Shown here piece by piece: positions 17,951 to 26,506 of a stretch of DNA of 64,000 nucleotides. Source of the stretch: Candidatus Melainabacteria bacterium (GTDB taxonomy: Bacteria > Cyanobacteriota > Vampirovibrionia > Obscuribacterales > Obscuribacteraceae); NCBI GenBank assembly GCA_016716405.1, contig JADJWK010000002.1:1054001-1118000 (forward strand), read 5' to 3'. Both the position numbers and the translations under genes were made by a program. Each line of letters starts with the position of its first letter. Positions within the stretch are counted from its first letter, which is position 1. The notes under the pieces were generated by a model. The model searched no databases. It saw nothing but the letters and a program-made list of their open reading frames with translations, and had not been told where the DNA came from.

Positions 17951-18664
17951 ATGCTCGATGGACTGGTTTGTCCTAAGATCTCAGCCATGCAAAGCATGAA
18001 TATCAGCCAGGCTCTCGTGACTGCTTCGGATCAGCTCGACCGGGGCAATCTCGAATATTGCGAGCAGATTCTCTCGAAAGTCCTGAAGGCGGATCCCTCG
18101 AGCGCCGACGCTCTTCATTTGATGTCCATGGTGTGCTACAGGAGAGGCAGAATAGATAGCGCTATCGATTTCAATAAGCGAGCTTCCAGGCAAGCTCCCG
18201 ACAATCCCACCCTGCTCAACAACCTGGGAAATTTTCTCAAGGACAAAGGGGACCTGGCAGCTTCGAGGCAGGCTTATGAGAGGGCTCTGGGAATGGATCC
18301 GGCTTGCTTCCCGGCGCAATACAATCTCGCTCTGGTGCTCTCCGCACAGGGCGAGAAGGAAGGAGCCATTCGAGCTTTCAAGCGAGCCCGGCTCTTGAAA
18401 GGCGATTATCCTTATATCCATCATCATCTCGGTCTGGAGCTCATCTCCGCCGGACGGGCGGAAGAGGCGATCGTCTCTCTCGAGAAAGCTCTCGAAGGGC
18501 TTCCTGGGCAAGCCGGTTTCGCGACCAGAGAAGCTCTCGCCGGGGCTTTCTACGCTCTCCATCGATACGACCGCGCTTTGCGCGAATATGAGCATCTGGC
18601 CGAAAGCGGCTTCGAGAGCGAGGTCGTGACCTGCCGCCTGATCGAGTTGAGGACGATGCGGTAG
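17951..18664 (+). CDS. TPR-repeat protein
   Basis: A 237-residue protein of about five TPR units from residue 20 to 225 (for example ADPSSADALHLMSMVCYRRG, APDNPTLLNNLGNFLKDKGD). There is no signal peptide or membrane segment, so it is likely cytoplasmic. The start could be ATG 17951, 17987 or 17996; none has a strong RBS. It lies 63 bases before the first Cys-cluster kinase. The other kinase in this window also has a TPR neighbour, which suggests TPR proteins serve these kinases, but this is inference. Confidence 0.78.
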   Translation: MLDGLVCPKISAMQSMNISQALVTASDQLDRGNLEYCEQILSKVLKADPSSADALHLMSMVCYRRGRIDSAIDFNKRASRQAPDNPTLLNNLGNFLKDKGDLAASRQAYERALGMDPACFPAQYNLALVLSAQGEKEGAIRAFKRARLLKGDYPYIHHHLGLELISAGRAEEAIVSLEKALEGLPGQAGFATREALAGAFYALHRYDRALREYEHLAESGFESEVVTCRLIELRTMR

Positions 18665-18727
18665 AGGTCTGATTAGCAGCTATATCAGCGGGTATATCGG
18701 ATCTAGTCTGCAAAGCTCGAGAAGCTC

Positions 18728-21154
18728 ATGAGCGAGAGATCTGACGATGAGCGCTGCCCACGCTGCGGTGGAGTGAAAACTCTTGCCGGGCGGTCGCATT
18801 CGCTGACACAGTGGATCGAGGCTTGCAACTGCGCGATTCTCGATGCCGCCGAGAAGGAAGGGCAGGAGCTGACCAGCATCTGCGCCGAGTGCGGCAAGCG
18901 TGTGGCAGCGGGACGCTCGGGCTCTTTCACCCAGTGGATCTTTCGTATGGATCTATGCTCCTGCGCGGTGCCGAGACCGAGACTAGAGCCGCTCGAGCAC
19001 GCCTCCGCCGGGCTCGACGGAATGCAAGCCCTTGCCGAGATTGAAGAAGATTCCGGTGATGAGATCGAAGTGGATCCGGATCGCTTCCCTCTTGATCGAT
19101 ACCGCCCTCTTTCGGTGATCGGCAGAGGAAGCACCGGTACGGTCTATTACTGCAACGACCGGCTCCTCAACAAGGAGGTGGCGGTGAAAGTGCTCAACAG
19201 GCAGGCTGACGAGGACCTGGTGGCATTTCAGAGAGAGGCGAAGACCACCTGCAATCTCAACCATGCCAATATAGTCCAGGTGCTCGACTTCGGTGTCACC
19301 CGCGGTGGTGTGCCATTCATGGCTATGGAATATGTCGATGGAGTAAGTCTCGATCTGGTGCTCGCCGAGAGAAAGGCACTCGGTCTTCGCCAGGCTCTCG
19401 AGATCTTCCACAAAGTCTGCCAGGGGATCAGCTATGCTCATAGCGAAGGGGTTCTCCATCGCGATCTGAAGAGCTCCAATATTCTTCTGTCCGGTCTGGA
19501 CAGCGCCGAGCCCGATGTCCGCATCATCGATTTCGGAGTGGCTCTGGGCAAGTTCGGCTCGGACGGCGAGGACGGCGCGATTATTGCGGGCACGCCGGCA
19601 TATATGCCGCCGGATCAAGCTCTTGGAAGATCATATGACGAGCGCTCGGAAGTCTATGGAATCGGTTGTACATTTTTCGAGGCCCTCACCGGCCGGCCGC
19701 CTTTCAGTGGCGATACCGCTCTCGATACCATGAGAAAGCATGCCGAGGAGCCTCCCCCCCATCTCGGCGAGGCCAGCGTCACGGGCCAGGTCTTCCCTGA
19801 AGCCCTGGAGATCATAGCGGCCCGCTGCTTGCAGAAAGACGGCGAGGATCGATTCGCTTCCGTAGAGCAGCTCGACCAGGCGATCCTCACGGCTCTGCAG
19901 GATCTTATCGAGAGCGAGAAGCCGGCGGCGACGCCGGTCACCCAGCATGTCTGGACCTTCATCAGCGAGGAGGGCTGGCGCTCGGGAAAGTTCTGGGCGA
20001 TTCTGGCGACATCTCTGGTTGTGGCAATTATTTCCGGCGCTTATCTGGTAAACCGCTCGGTGGCGATCACCGATCGCAGGGCTGAGAAGGATGTCTCCGA
20101 GTCCGATCTTGCCCTGACGCCTCTCACCAGTCTCGTATCCACCGCCATCGAGCCGCATTTTTCGGAAGTAGGCGACGGCAAGGGTCCGGCCCGGCTCCTC
20201 GCCAAGGAAGGCGTCACGGACAGGCAACTCGAGGAGCTTGCCGGCAGGCATGATATCTATTCGATTATCATAAACGGCGACCCGGTGACTGCCAGGGGAC
20301 TGGCGGCGATAGCCGATTGCGGTCTGGTGGATTTGAAGATCACCAATGTGAAAGTCGGCGACGAGGCGGTCCCGATCCTCTCCTCGATGAAGGATCTCAG
20401 GGCTCTGGATATAATGGGCACGAATATCACCAGCAATGGTATCAAGGATCTTCTTTCGGGGACCACTCTCGATGAGCTCCATATAGGCGGCGATCTGGTG
20501 GATGACGGCGCTATTCTGGCAGTCGCTTCTACGCCTTCGCTCAAGGGCCTGGAAATCTCGAGAGTGCCCGGGGTCAGCGAGAAGTCTCTTGCCAGGCTGG
20601 CTGCTCTTCCGGAGCTGCGCATCCTCGGTCTCGACGGGATCGAGCTCGGTCCCCGCTTGCTCGCTGCGCTGAGAGGCTTTCCGGCCCTCCAGGAGCTTTC
20701 TTTGAGCCGGGTCGATCTGAGCAGGGAGTTGCTCAGAGGGGTCAGCGCCCTCGATCTTGCCGGTCTCGAAATAGCCAGGACCGATCTCGATGACGGCCAG
20801 CTCGAGAAGATCGTCTCTATGAGAGGTCTCAGGAGTCTGACTTTGAAGTTTTGCGGCACCAACGACCGGCAGCTGAAGATAATCGGTCGTGCCGGCAGGC
20901 TCGAGCGCCTGTCGATAGTCAGCCAGGAGCTTACCGGGAGCGGTCTCGAGGCGCTGCCCCCCGGCTTGCAGACGCTCGATCTGAGGCGCTCGTTCAAGGT
21001 CTCCTCGGCGAAATTGCAGGCTTTTCGCCGGAGCCATCCAGGGTGCCGGGTGATGTTTTCCGGAGGCGATGACCTGAAAGGTGAGGTGGATGGCTGGAGC
21101 AAGGCCCTTTTCGACAGTCTCGATTCGGGAAGGAATCTGCGAAAATACTGGTAG
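18728..21154 (+). CDS. Hanks-type Ser/Thr kinase with N-terminal Cys modules and LRR-like sensor
   Basis: An 808-residue single-pass membrane kinase. N-terminus: two repeats of one Cys module, Cys10/13/33/35 and Cys52/55/77/79, each with a (G)RS-x-S-x-TQWI core. Kinase domain about 125-385: glycine loop GRGSTG (132-137), Lys154, HRDLKSSN with Asp246, and DFG 268-270, all intact. One membrane helix at about 421-441. The rest, about 490-800, is leucine-rich-repeat-like (LAALPELRILGLDGIELG) and would be outside. This predicts a receptor kinase reading an external partner. The gene abuts the dnaE2 operator: its stop is immediately followed by CATAC. The other kinase (44698) is a paralogue. Confidence 0.88.
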   Translation: MSERSDDERCPRCGGVKTLAGRSHSLTQWIEACNCAILDAAEKEGQELTSICAECGKRVAAGRSGSFTQWIFRMDLCSCAVPRPRLEPLEHASAGLDGMQALAEIEEDSGDEIEVDPDRFPLDRYRPLSVIGRGSTGTVYYCNDRLLNKEVAVKVLNRQADEDLVAFQREAKTTCNLNHANIVQVLDFGVTRGGVPFMAMEYVDGVSLDLVLAERKALGLRQALEIFHKVCQGISYAHSEGVLHRDLKSSNILLSGLDSAEPDVRIIDFGVALGKFGSDGEDGAIIAGTPAYMPPDQALGRSYDERSEVYGIGCTFFEALTGRPPFSGDTALDTMRKHAEEPPPHLGEASVTGQVFPEALEIIAARCLQKDGEDRFASVEQLDQAILTALQDLIESEKPAATPVTQHVWTFISEEGWRSGKFWAILATSLVVAIISGAYLVNRSVAITDRRAEKDVSESDLALTPLTSLVSTAIEPHFSEVGDGKGPARLLAKEGVTDRQLEELAGRHDIYSIIINGDPVTARGLAAIADCGLVDLKITNVKVGDEAVPILSSMKDLRALDIMGTNITSNGIKDLLSGTTLDELHIGGDLVDDGAILAVASTPSLKGLEISRVPGVSEKSLARLAALPELRILGLDGIELGPRLLAALRGFPALQELSLSRVDLSRELLRGVSALDLAGLEIARTDLDDGQLEKIVSMRGLRSLTLKFCGTNDRQLKIIGRAGRLERLSIVSQELTGSGLEALPPGLQTLDLRRSFKVSSAKLQAFRRSHPGCRVMFSGGDDLKGEVDGWSKALFDSLDSGRNLRKYW

Positions 21155-21175
21155 CATACTTTTGTATGGTATAAT
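21155..21175 (+). promoter_or_regulatory. dnaE2 promoter and SOS-like operator
   Basis: CATAC-TTTT-GTATG (21155-21168) is followed after one base by a perfect -10 TATAAT (21170-21175). The -35 is poor (about 21147-21152). The operator has the same arms, the same 4-base spacer and nearly the same distance to -10 (1 against 2 bases) as the one in front of imuA. It begins directly after the kinase stop codon, so dnaE2 is transcribed separately and probably under the same repressor, likely LexA. Confidence 0.72.
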
Positions 21176-24100
21176 GGACAAGTGTTCCAGTGGAGGGGGC
21201 AAGAGTTCTCTGTACGCCGAGCTTCATTGTCATTCGGCTTTCTCGCTCCTCGACGGCGCCAGCAATCCCGAAGAGCTGGTCGGTCGGGCCGTGGAGCTCG
21301 GGCTTTCGGCTCTGGCCCTTACCGACCACGACGATCTGGGGGGCTCGGTGCGTTTCGCCCATGCCGCCAGGGAAGCAGGGCTGGAGGGCATAATCGGCGC
21401 CGAGATCACTCTTCAGGACGGCTCCCATATGGTTCTTCTGGCTATGGACGAGGAAGGCTACAAGAATATCTGCCGGCTCATCACCCTCAGCCGTTTCGGC
21501 AGGGAGAGGGGAGAGCCCCGGATCTCCCTGGCAGAGCTCTTCGAGCGAAATGGCGGTCTTATCGCTCTATCAGGTTGCCCCCGGGGACTCATCCCTTCGC
21601 TTCTCTCCCGGAAGGACAGGGACGGTGCCGCCGCTGCCGCCATGCGTATGCAGGAGGTATTCGGCGATCGTTTCTATCTGGAGGTCTGGAATCATCACAT
21701 CCTTCAGGAGCAGGTCATTGCCCGGGAGATTGTCGAGCTTGCCGCGGCTCGTGCCATACCATGGGTGGTCAGCAATAATGTCCATTATGCCGTGCCGGAG
21801 AAGCGGATAGTTCATGATGTGCTCACCTGTCTCCGCCACCAGACTACTCTTGCCGGGGCCGGCCGGAGATTGCGTCCCAACGGCAGCTGGTATCTGAAGT
21901 CCCCGGCCGAGATGGCTCGTCTCTGGCGTCACGATCTCGCCGGGATCCGGCGCACTATCGAGGTGGCGGAGCGTTGCCGGTTTCGCCTGGGAAGCTTGAA
22001 GACACCGCTGCCGGTGTTCCAGCCGGCTCCCGAGATCGCCTCCATTTGCGGTATCGATCGCGATCTTGATCTGGATCACAATGCCCTTCTTCGCAAGCTC
22101 GTCTGGGAGGGCGCCGGGCTCAGGTATCCGGTTCTGACGCCTGCCCATGTGCGGCAGATCGAGCATGAGCTCGCGATGATCATCGGTCTCGATCTGGCTC
22201 CTTATTTCCTGATTATGTGGGATATCGTGCGTTTCGCCCGCAGCCGGGGCATTGCCGTACAGGGGAGGGGATCCGCGGCCAATTCGGCGGTCTGCTATTG
22301 CCTGATGATCACGGCGGTGGATCCGGTGGGCATGGAGCTGCTTTTCGAGCGCTTTCTCTCGGAAGGGCGCCACGAGCCTCCCGATATCGATCTCGACATA
22401 GCGCATCAGGAAAGAGAGACGGTGCTTCAGTATGTCTACGAGAAGTATGGGCGGGAGCACGCTGCCATGGTCTGCGAGATCATCACTTATCGCGGGCGCT
22501 CGGCGGTGCGCGACGCAGCCCGTGTGCTGGGCTTTTCCCAGGAGACCGCCGACCGGCTGGCGGCGGAAGCCGAGCACAGCGAAGCCCGGGGCGCGGTGCT
22601 GAAGCTCCTCGACGGCGGTCTGGAGAATGCCGGTCTCGATTCGCGGGACCGGCGGGTGCAGCTTCTTCTCAACGTGGTATCAGGGCTCCATCAACTGCCT
22701 AGGCATCGATCGATCCATGTGGGCGGTTTCGTTCTCTCGGGCAGACCCCTGGGAGAGCTCGTCCCCATCGAGCCCGCCGCCATGGATGGGCGCACTGTCA
22801 TACAGTGGGACAAGGACGATATCGATCTGGTGGGCATGATCAAGATCGATCTGCTCGGTCTCGGCATGCTCACGATGATCCAGGAGGGGCTCAAACTGGT
22901 GAGCCGTTTCCGTGGTGTCGATATCGATATCGGGCAGCTCGACATGCACGATCCCTCGATCTACAAGATGCTCTGCGACGCCGATACCATAGGGGTCTTC
23001 CAGGTAGAGTCCCGGGCCCAGATGAATATCCTGCCGCGCCTGAAGCCGAGCTGTTTCTACGATATCATCGTCTCCATCGCCATTGTCAGACCGGGCCCGA
23101 TCCAGGGCAATATCATCCATCCTTATCTGAGGCGCCGGCGCAAGGAAGAAGAGGTAGTCTATCTGCACCCGTCTCTGGAGCCGATACTGCAGCGCACCCT
23201 TGGGGTTCCTCTTTTCCAGGAGCAGGGTATGAAACTGGCGGTGGTGGCAGCCGGTTTCACTCCTTCCCAGGCGGACCAGCTCAGACGGGTGATGAGCCAC
23301 AAGCGCTCCCAGGAGAAGATGGACCGTCTCTGCGAGGAGCTTGCCGCCGGCATGCGCAAAAACGATTTCAGCGAGGACGCTATCGCCACTATCACCCACC
23401 AGCTCCGGGCCTTCGCCAACTATGGCTTTCCCGAGAGCCATGCAGCTTCTTTCTCGCTTCTCGTCTATGCTTCCGCTTATCTCAAGCGCTATTATCGGCC
23501 CGAGTTCTATTGCGCCATACTGAATGCGCAGCCCATGGGCTTCTACTCCCCTGCCACCCTCGTCCGCGATGCCCTCAGGCATGGTGTCAGGGTCTGTCCG
23601 GTGGATCTGGGCAGGAGCGCCTGGGATTGCACTCTCGAGCCTGACGATCGCGACGGCGAGCCGGCTTTGCGTATCGGGCTGCGCTATGTGGACGGGCTCG
23701 GCCGGAAAGCCCGGGATTCACTTCTCCTGTCCTGGCGGAATGGCGGTGTTTTCCAGTCTATCGATGATGTCGTGGCACGCAGCGGCTTGAGCGCGGCGGA
23801 TCTGAAAGTGCTCGCCCGGGCCGGGGCTTTCGAGAGCTTCTGTCCGGGCAGGCGTCAGGCTCTCTGGCAGGTGCTCGGCAAGCTCAAGGCAAAACGCCCC
23901 ACGCCGCTTCTCGACTCCCTGCATGAGATGGCCGGTTTGTCCGAGCAGGAGACGCCGCCGCCGGTGCTTGCCGAGTTGAGCGAGCTCGAGACGGTGGTGA
24001 CCGATTTCAGGATGATGGGGCTATCCACCAGCGAGCACCCCATGCGGTTCTACCGGAGCTGGGCTGAGGAGCGCGGGATCTTCACCTGCACCGGTCTCGC

Positions 24101-24401
24101 GGAGGACGGCGAGGACGGCACTTCCCTGAGCGTTGCCGGCGCCGTGATCTGCCGGCAGCGTCCGGGCACCGCCAAAGGATTCGTTTTTCTCACTCTCGAA
24201 GACGAGACCGGTCTGGCCAATGTGATAATCCGCCCGCCGATCTTCGAGAAGTACCGCCGGGTGATCTTGAGCAATTCTTTCTTACGTGTGGACGGACGGC
24301 TGCAGCTCGAGTTCGGCGTGGCCAATGTCATCGCCATGCACTTCGAGCCCCTGCCGACCATTGCCGGAGATCCGCTGGTGCGATCGCGAAATTTTCATTG
24401 A
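21174..24401 (+). CDS. dnaE2: error-prone DNA polymerase DnaE2
   Basis: DNA polymerase III alpha-type polymerase of about 1065-1075 residues. The N-terminal PHP domain reads YAELHCHSAFSLLDGAS, then LALTDHDD; the palm holds PPDIDLDIAH and the DnaE2-type stretch HVGGFVLSG and RTVIQWDKDDID, followed by MIKIDLLGLGML. An OB-fold lies near the C-terminus. DnaE2 copies damaged DNA together with ImuA and ImuB. The ATG at 21174 lies inside the -10 box, so the real start is likely later; CTG at 21210, giving (L)YAELHC, fits the family's usual N-terminus and has GGAGGGGG at 21192-21199. Distinguished from DnaE1 by those motifs and by the mutasome genes nearby. Confidence 0.92.
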   Translation: MDKCSSGGGKSSLYAELHCHSAFSLLDGASNPEELVGRAVELGLSALALTDHDDLGGSVRFAHAAREAGLEGIIGAEITLQDGSHMVLLAMDEEGYKNICRLITLSRFGRERGEPRISLAELFERNGGLIALSGCPRGLIPSLLSRKDRDGAAAAAMRMQEVFGDRFYLEVWNHHILQEQVIAREIVELAAARAIPWVVSNNVHYAVPEKRIVHDVLTCLRHQTTLAGAGRRLRPNGSWYLKSPAEMARLWRHDLAGIRRTIEVAERCRFRLGSLKTPLPVFQPAPEIASICGIDRDLDLDHNALLRKLVWEGAGLRYPVLTPAHVRQIEHELAMIIGLDLAPYFLIMWDIVRFARSRGIAVQGRGSAANSAVCYCLMITAVDPVGMELLFERFLSEGRHEPPDIDLDIAHQERETVLQYVYEKYGREHAAMVCEIITYRGRSAVRDAARVLGFSQETADRLAAEAEHSEARGAVLKLLDGGLENAGLDSRDRRVQLLLNVVSGLHQLPRHRSIHVGGFVLSGRPLGELVPIEPAAMDGRTVIQWDKDDIDLVGMIKIDLLGLGMLTMIQEGLKLVSRFRGVDIDIGQLDMHDPSIYKMLCDADTIGVFQVESRAQMNILPRLKPSCFYDIIVSIAIVRPGPIQGNIIHPYLRRRRKEEEVVYLHPSLEPILQRTLGVPLFQEQGMKLAVVAAGFTPSQADQLRRVMSHKRSQEKMDRLCEELAAGMRKNDFSEDAIATITHQLRAFANYGFPESHAASFSLLVYASAYLKRYYRPEFYCAILNAQPMGFYSPATLVRDALRHGVRVCPVDLGRSAWDCTLEPDDRDGEPALRIGLRYVDGLGRKARDSLLLSWRNGGVFQSIDDVVARSGLSAADLKVLARAGAFESFCPGRRQALWQVLGKLKAKRPTPLLDSLHEMAGLSEQETPPPVLAELSELETVVTDFRMMGLSTSEHPMRFYRSWAEERGIFTCTGLAEDGEDGTSLSVAGAVICRQRPGTAKGFVFLTLEDETGLANVIIRPPIFEKYRRVILSNSFLRVDGRLQLEFGVANVIAMHFEPLPTIAGDPLVRSRNFH

Positions 24402-24408
24402 TTTCGAC

Positions 24409-25125
24409 TCATTTCTTAGGAGGCGGCTTTTTGAAGCTATAGTCGACCAGCGAAGCTTCCGAATCAACAACCGAATTTTTCGCTGCCGATTTGACAAGAC
24501 CGACCCAGGGGGCCCACCAGTAGGTCAGATTGATTGGCTGTCCGCCTTGAGTCCCGAGAACCTGGATTTTCATGGTGTTGAATTTTCCGGCTGGGGTTTC
24601 AACCTCCTCCTGACAGAGAACCGTGGAGGTGTTATCGATCTCGATGCCCATGTTTCCTTTGCCCTTCCAGTTCCAGTTTTCTTCTCTGGCTGGTGGATTG
24701 GTCAATAGAACTCGCTCCGGGAAGAACTGGACATACATCTTCTCGTCATCGCCATATTGTTCTTTATGCCAGATGACTTTGCCTTTCCGCTTGATGTACC
24801 ATTCGTGAATCGTCTTCATCGAAGGGCTCGTCGTGTCTATCTTCCAGATGATCGACTTATCCGGCTGCTCTTCGGCGGCGACGACCTGATTCTTGAAGTC
24901 GTCGAGTTTTTTGTCCGACGGCTGTCCGTTCACGTCGTACTTCGTATATGTGTACTTCCACCACCACTCGATCGGCTTGCCCTGATCGTCTTTGATTCGC
25001 ACCGGGAAGTAGTCCGGAGGCGGTGGTTGCACTTTCTGCTTCGCCGCAGGTTTGTTGGCTGCCTCGGCGGTCAACGTCGTGACGGTCACCAGACACACAA
25101 GCGAGACAAGAATTTTTTTGCTCAT
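24409..25125 (-). CDS. secreted protein of unknown function
   Basis: I take the ATG at 25125 (238 residues), which gives a classic signal peptide: MSKK, a hydrophobic core and a site near Ala-Glu-Ala-Ala (about 20-22); a longer frame starts at 25263. The mature part is Trp- and charge-rich (IEWWWKYTYTKYDV, REENWNWKGKG), with beta-strand-like alternation, and ends in a Lys/Pro tail. It looks like a lipocalin or DUF3108-like beta-barrel, but I cannot assign a family. It is divergent from the methyltransferase gene and ends seven bases after dnaE2 in convergent orientation. Confidence 0.65.
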   Translation of the reverse strand: MSKKILVSLVCLVTVTTLTAEAANKPAAKQKVQPPPPDYFPVRIKDDQGKPIEWWWKYTYTKYDVNGQPSDKKLDDFKNQVVAAEEQPDKSIIWKIDTTSPSMKTIHEWYIKRKGKVIWHKEQYGDDEKMYVQFFPERVLLTNPPAREENWNWKGKGNMGIEIDNTSTVLCQEEVETPAGKFNTMKIQVLGTQGGQPINLTYWWAPWVGLVKSAAKNSVVDSEASLVDYSFKKPPPKK

Positions 25126-25341
25126 TTTTCCAATTCCCATTTCGGAGATGCTTTTGATCGGCAGCCTGGGAGCCTCATCTGAAAGTCCATCGAGGTCCAG
25201 AAGCTCGACTTGACTCGGTCGGGCTCGGTGGAGCCGCTCAATTGTCAGCGCTTCGATTTTCAAAAGATGGTACGAAGGTTATCAGATTAGCTCCTGCCTT
25301 TCACTCCTCGCTCAGGAGGCAATATGGTTTAATGCTTGCTT

Positions 25342-25971
25342 ATGACGGAACAGGCACAAGCTCAACCGGATATTGATTCGCCGGAATTCTGGGATCTCTG
25401 TTATCAACAGGGAATGACACCCTGGGAATACGGCACTTTCGCGCCTCCCCTCAAGACATTTCTCGAGACTCCGTACAAGATGCCGCCGGGCAAGCTGGCT
25501 GTGCTGGGCTGCGGTACCGGTCACGATGCTCTTTTGCTTGCCCGGAGCGGCTATCAGGTGACGGCTATCGATTTTTCGCAGCATGCCATCAACGCAACCT
25601 ACAAAAAATTCCAGGAAGCCGGCGTTGCCGGGACCACCGGCTTTCTACTACAGCGAAATATTTTCGATCTCTTTGAGTATCACGGCTATTTCGACAGTGT
25701 TTTCGAGCATACTTGTTTCTGCTCTATATCTCCGGATAATCGCAAACGCTATTTTTTCGCTGTACGGGATCTCCTCCGCCAGGGCGGCAAGTTTCTAGCC
25801 CTCTGGTGGATAGGCGAAAGGCGAGGCGGGGGGCTGCCTTTCTCGATATCAAAAGATGAGATTTTCGAGATGTTCGATGGCACCTTCTCATTCGATCTCG
25901 TATTCGAGCCCCAGGACTCATTTCCACAGGATCAGGGCAAAGAGCTGATCACGCTTATGACCAAGTTGTGA
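25342..25971 (+). CDS. SAM-dependent methyltransferase, TPMT-like
   Basis: A 209-residue class I methyltransferase. It has the thiopurine-methyltransferase-type N-terminus FWDLCYQQGMTPWEYG (about 16-31), the SAM loop VLGCGTGHDALLLA (about 54-67), the acidic end of strand 2 in TAIDFS, and FEHTCFCSI in place of motif IV. TPMT relatives methylate thiols, halides, selenium or tellurium species; the actual substrate is unknown. The ATG at 25342 is preferred over TTG 25336, but neither has a clear RBS; an AGGAGG lies about 24 bases upstream. Confidence 0.82.
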   Translation: MTEQAQAQPDIDSPEFWDLCYQQGMTPWEYGTFAPPLKTFLETPYKMPPGKLAVLGCGTGHDALLLARSGYQVTAIDFSQHAINATYKKFQEAGVAGTTGFLLQRNIFDLFEYHGYFDSVFEHTCFCSISPDNRKRYFFAVRDLLRQGGKFLALWWIGERRGGGLPFSISKDEIFEMFDGTFSFDLVFEPQDSFPQDQGKELITLMTKL

Positions 25972-26153
25972 CCGGAAATACACTAATGGGGGTACGGTTT
26001 CTCCCATAAACTAAGCTAATATAACTGGACAGGCGCTGTAACATCTCTTATCCTGTTGACAACCAAGGCGAAAGGCGATTTTGGAAACGTGGTCAGGTCG
26101 GGTTATCAGAAGACGATTCAATTGATTCCGGCCTCCGCGCAGGGGGCAATCTC

Positions 26154-26504
26154 GTGAAAACAACACCACGAATTAGCGTTAATGTAGGCATCACTCTTCC
26201 CGACAGGGACAATGGTGTTCGGAACAAGCAGGACCTGAGCGAGCACTATGCCGCTCACGTGTCCACCCAGGGATTCAGAGCATTTCTGCGCAACGACGCT
26301 CTCGAGGGTCGGCGCTTCCAGCTCTTTCTCAATCGAGTCAGCGATCAGGAGTACGACCGCCTGCGCAACGAGCGCAGCCGTTCTGTGTCGAGACTGCGGA
26401 ATCTCGAGAGGCGCGGCCTCATGTTCGAGGCGATCTTCGATTTGATCCCCAGTCTTTTCTCTTCCGGCTGGCGGCTTCTACCTTCGAGACGGCGTTATCG
26501 CTGA
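26154..26504 (+). CDS. hypothetical basic protein
   Basis: A 116-residue Arg-rich protein starting at GTG, with AGGGGG seven bases upstream. It has a central charged helix (ERSRSVSRLRNLERRG) and a short hydrophobic stretch near the end. I recognise no family. It follows a 182-base leader region without another gene and converges on the PDZ-CAP gene with a 2-base gap. Confidence 0.5.
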   Translation: MKTTPRISVNVGITLPDRDNGVRNKQDLSEHYAAHVSTQGFRAFLRNDALEGRRFQLFLNRVSDQEYDRLRNERSRSVSRLRNLERRGLMFEAIFDLIPSLFSSGWRLLPSRRRYR

Positions 26505-26506
26505 GC

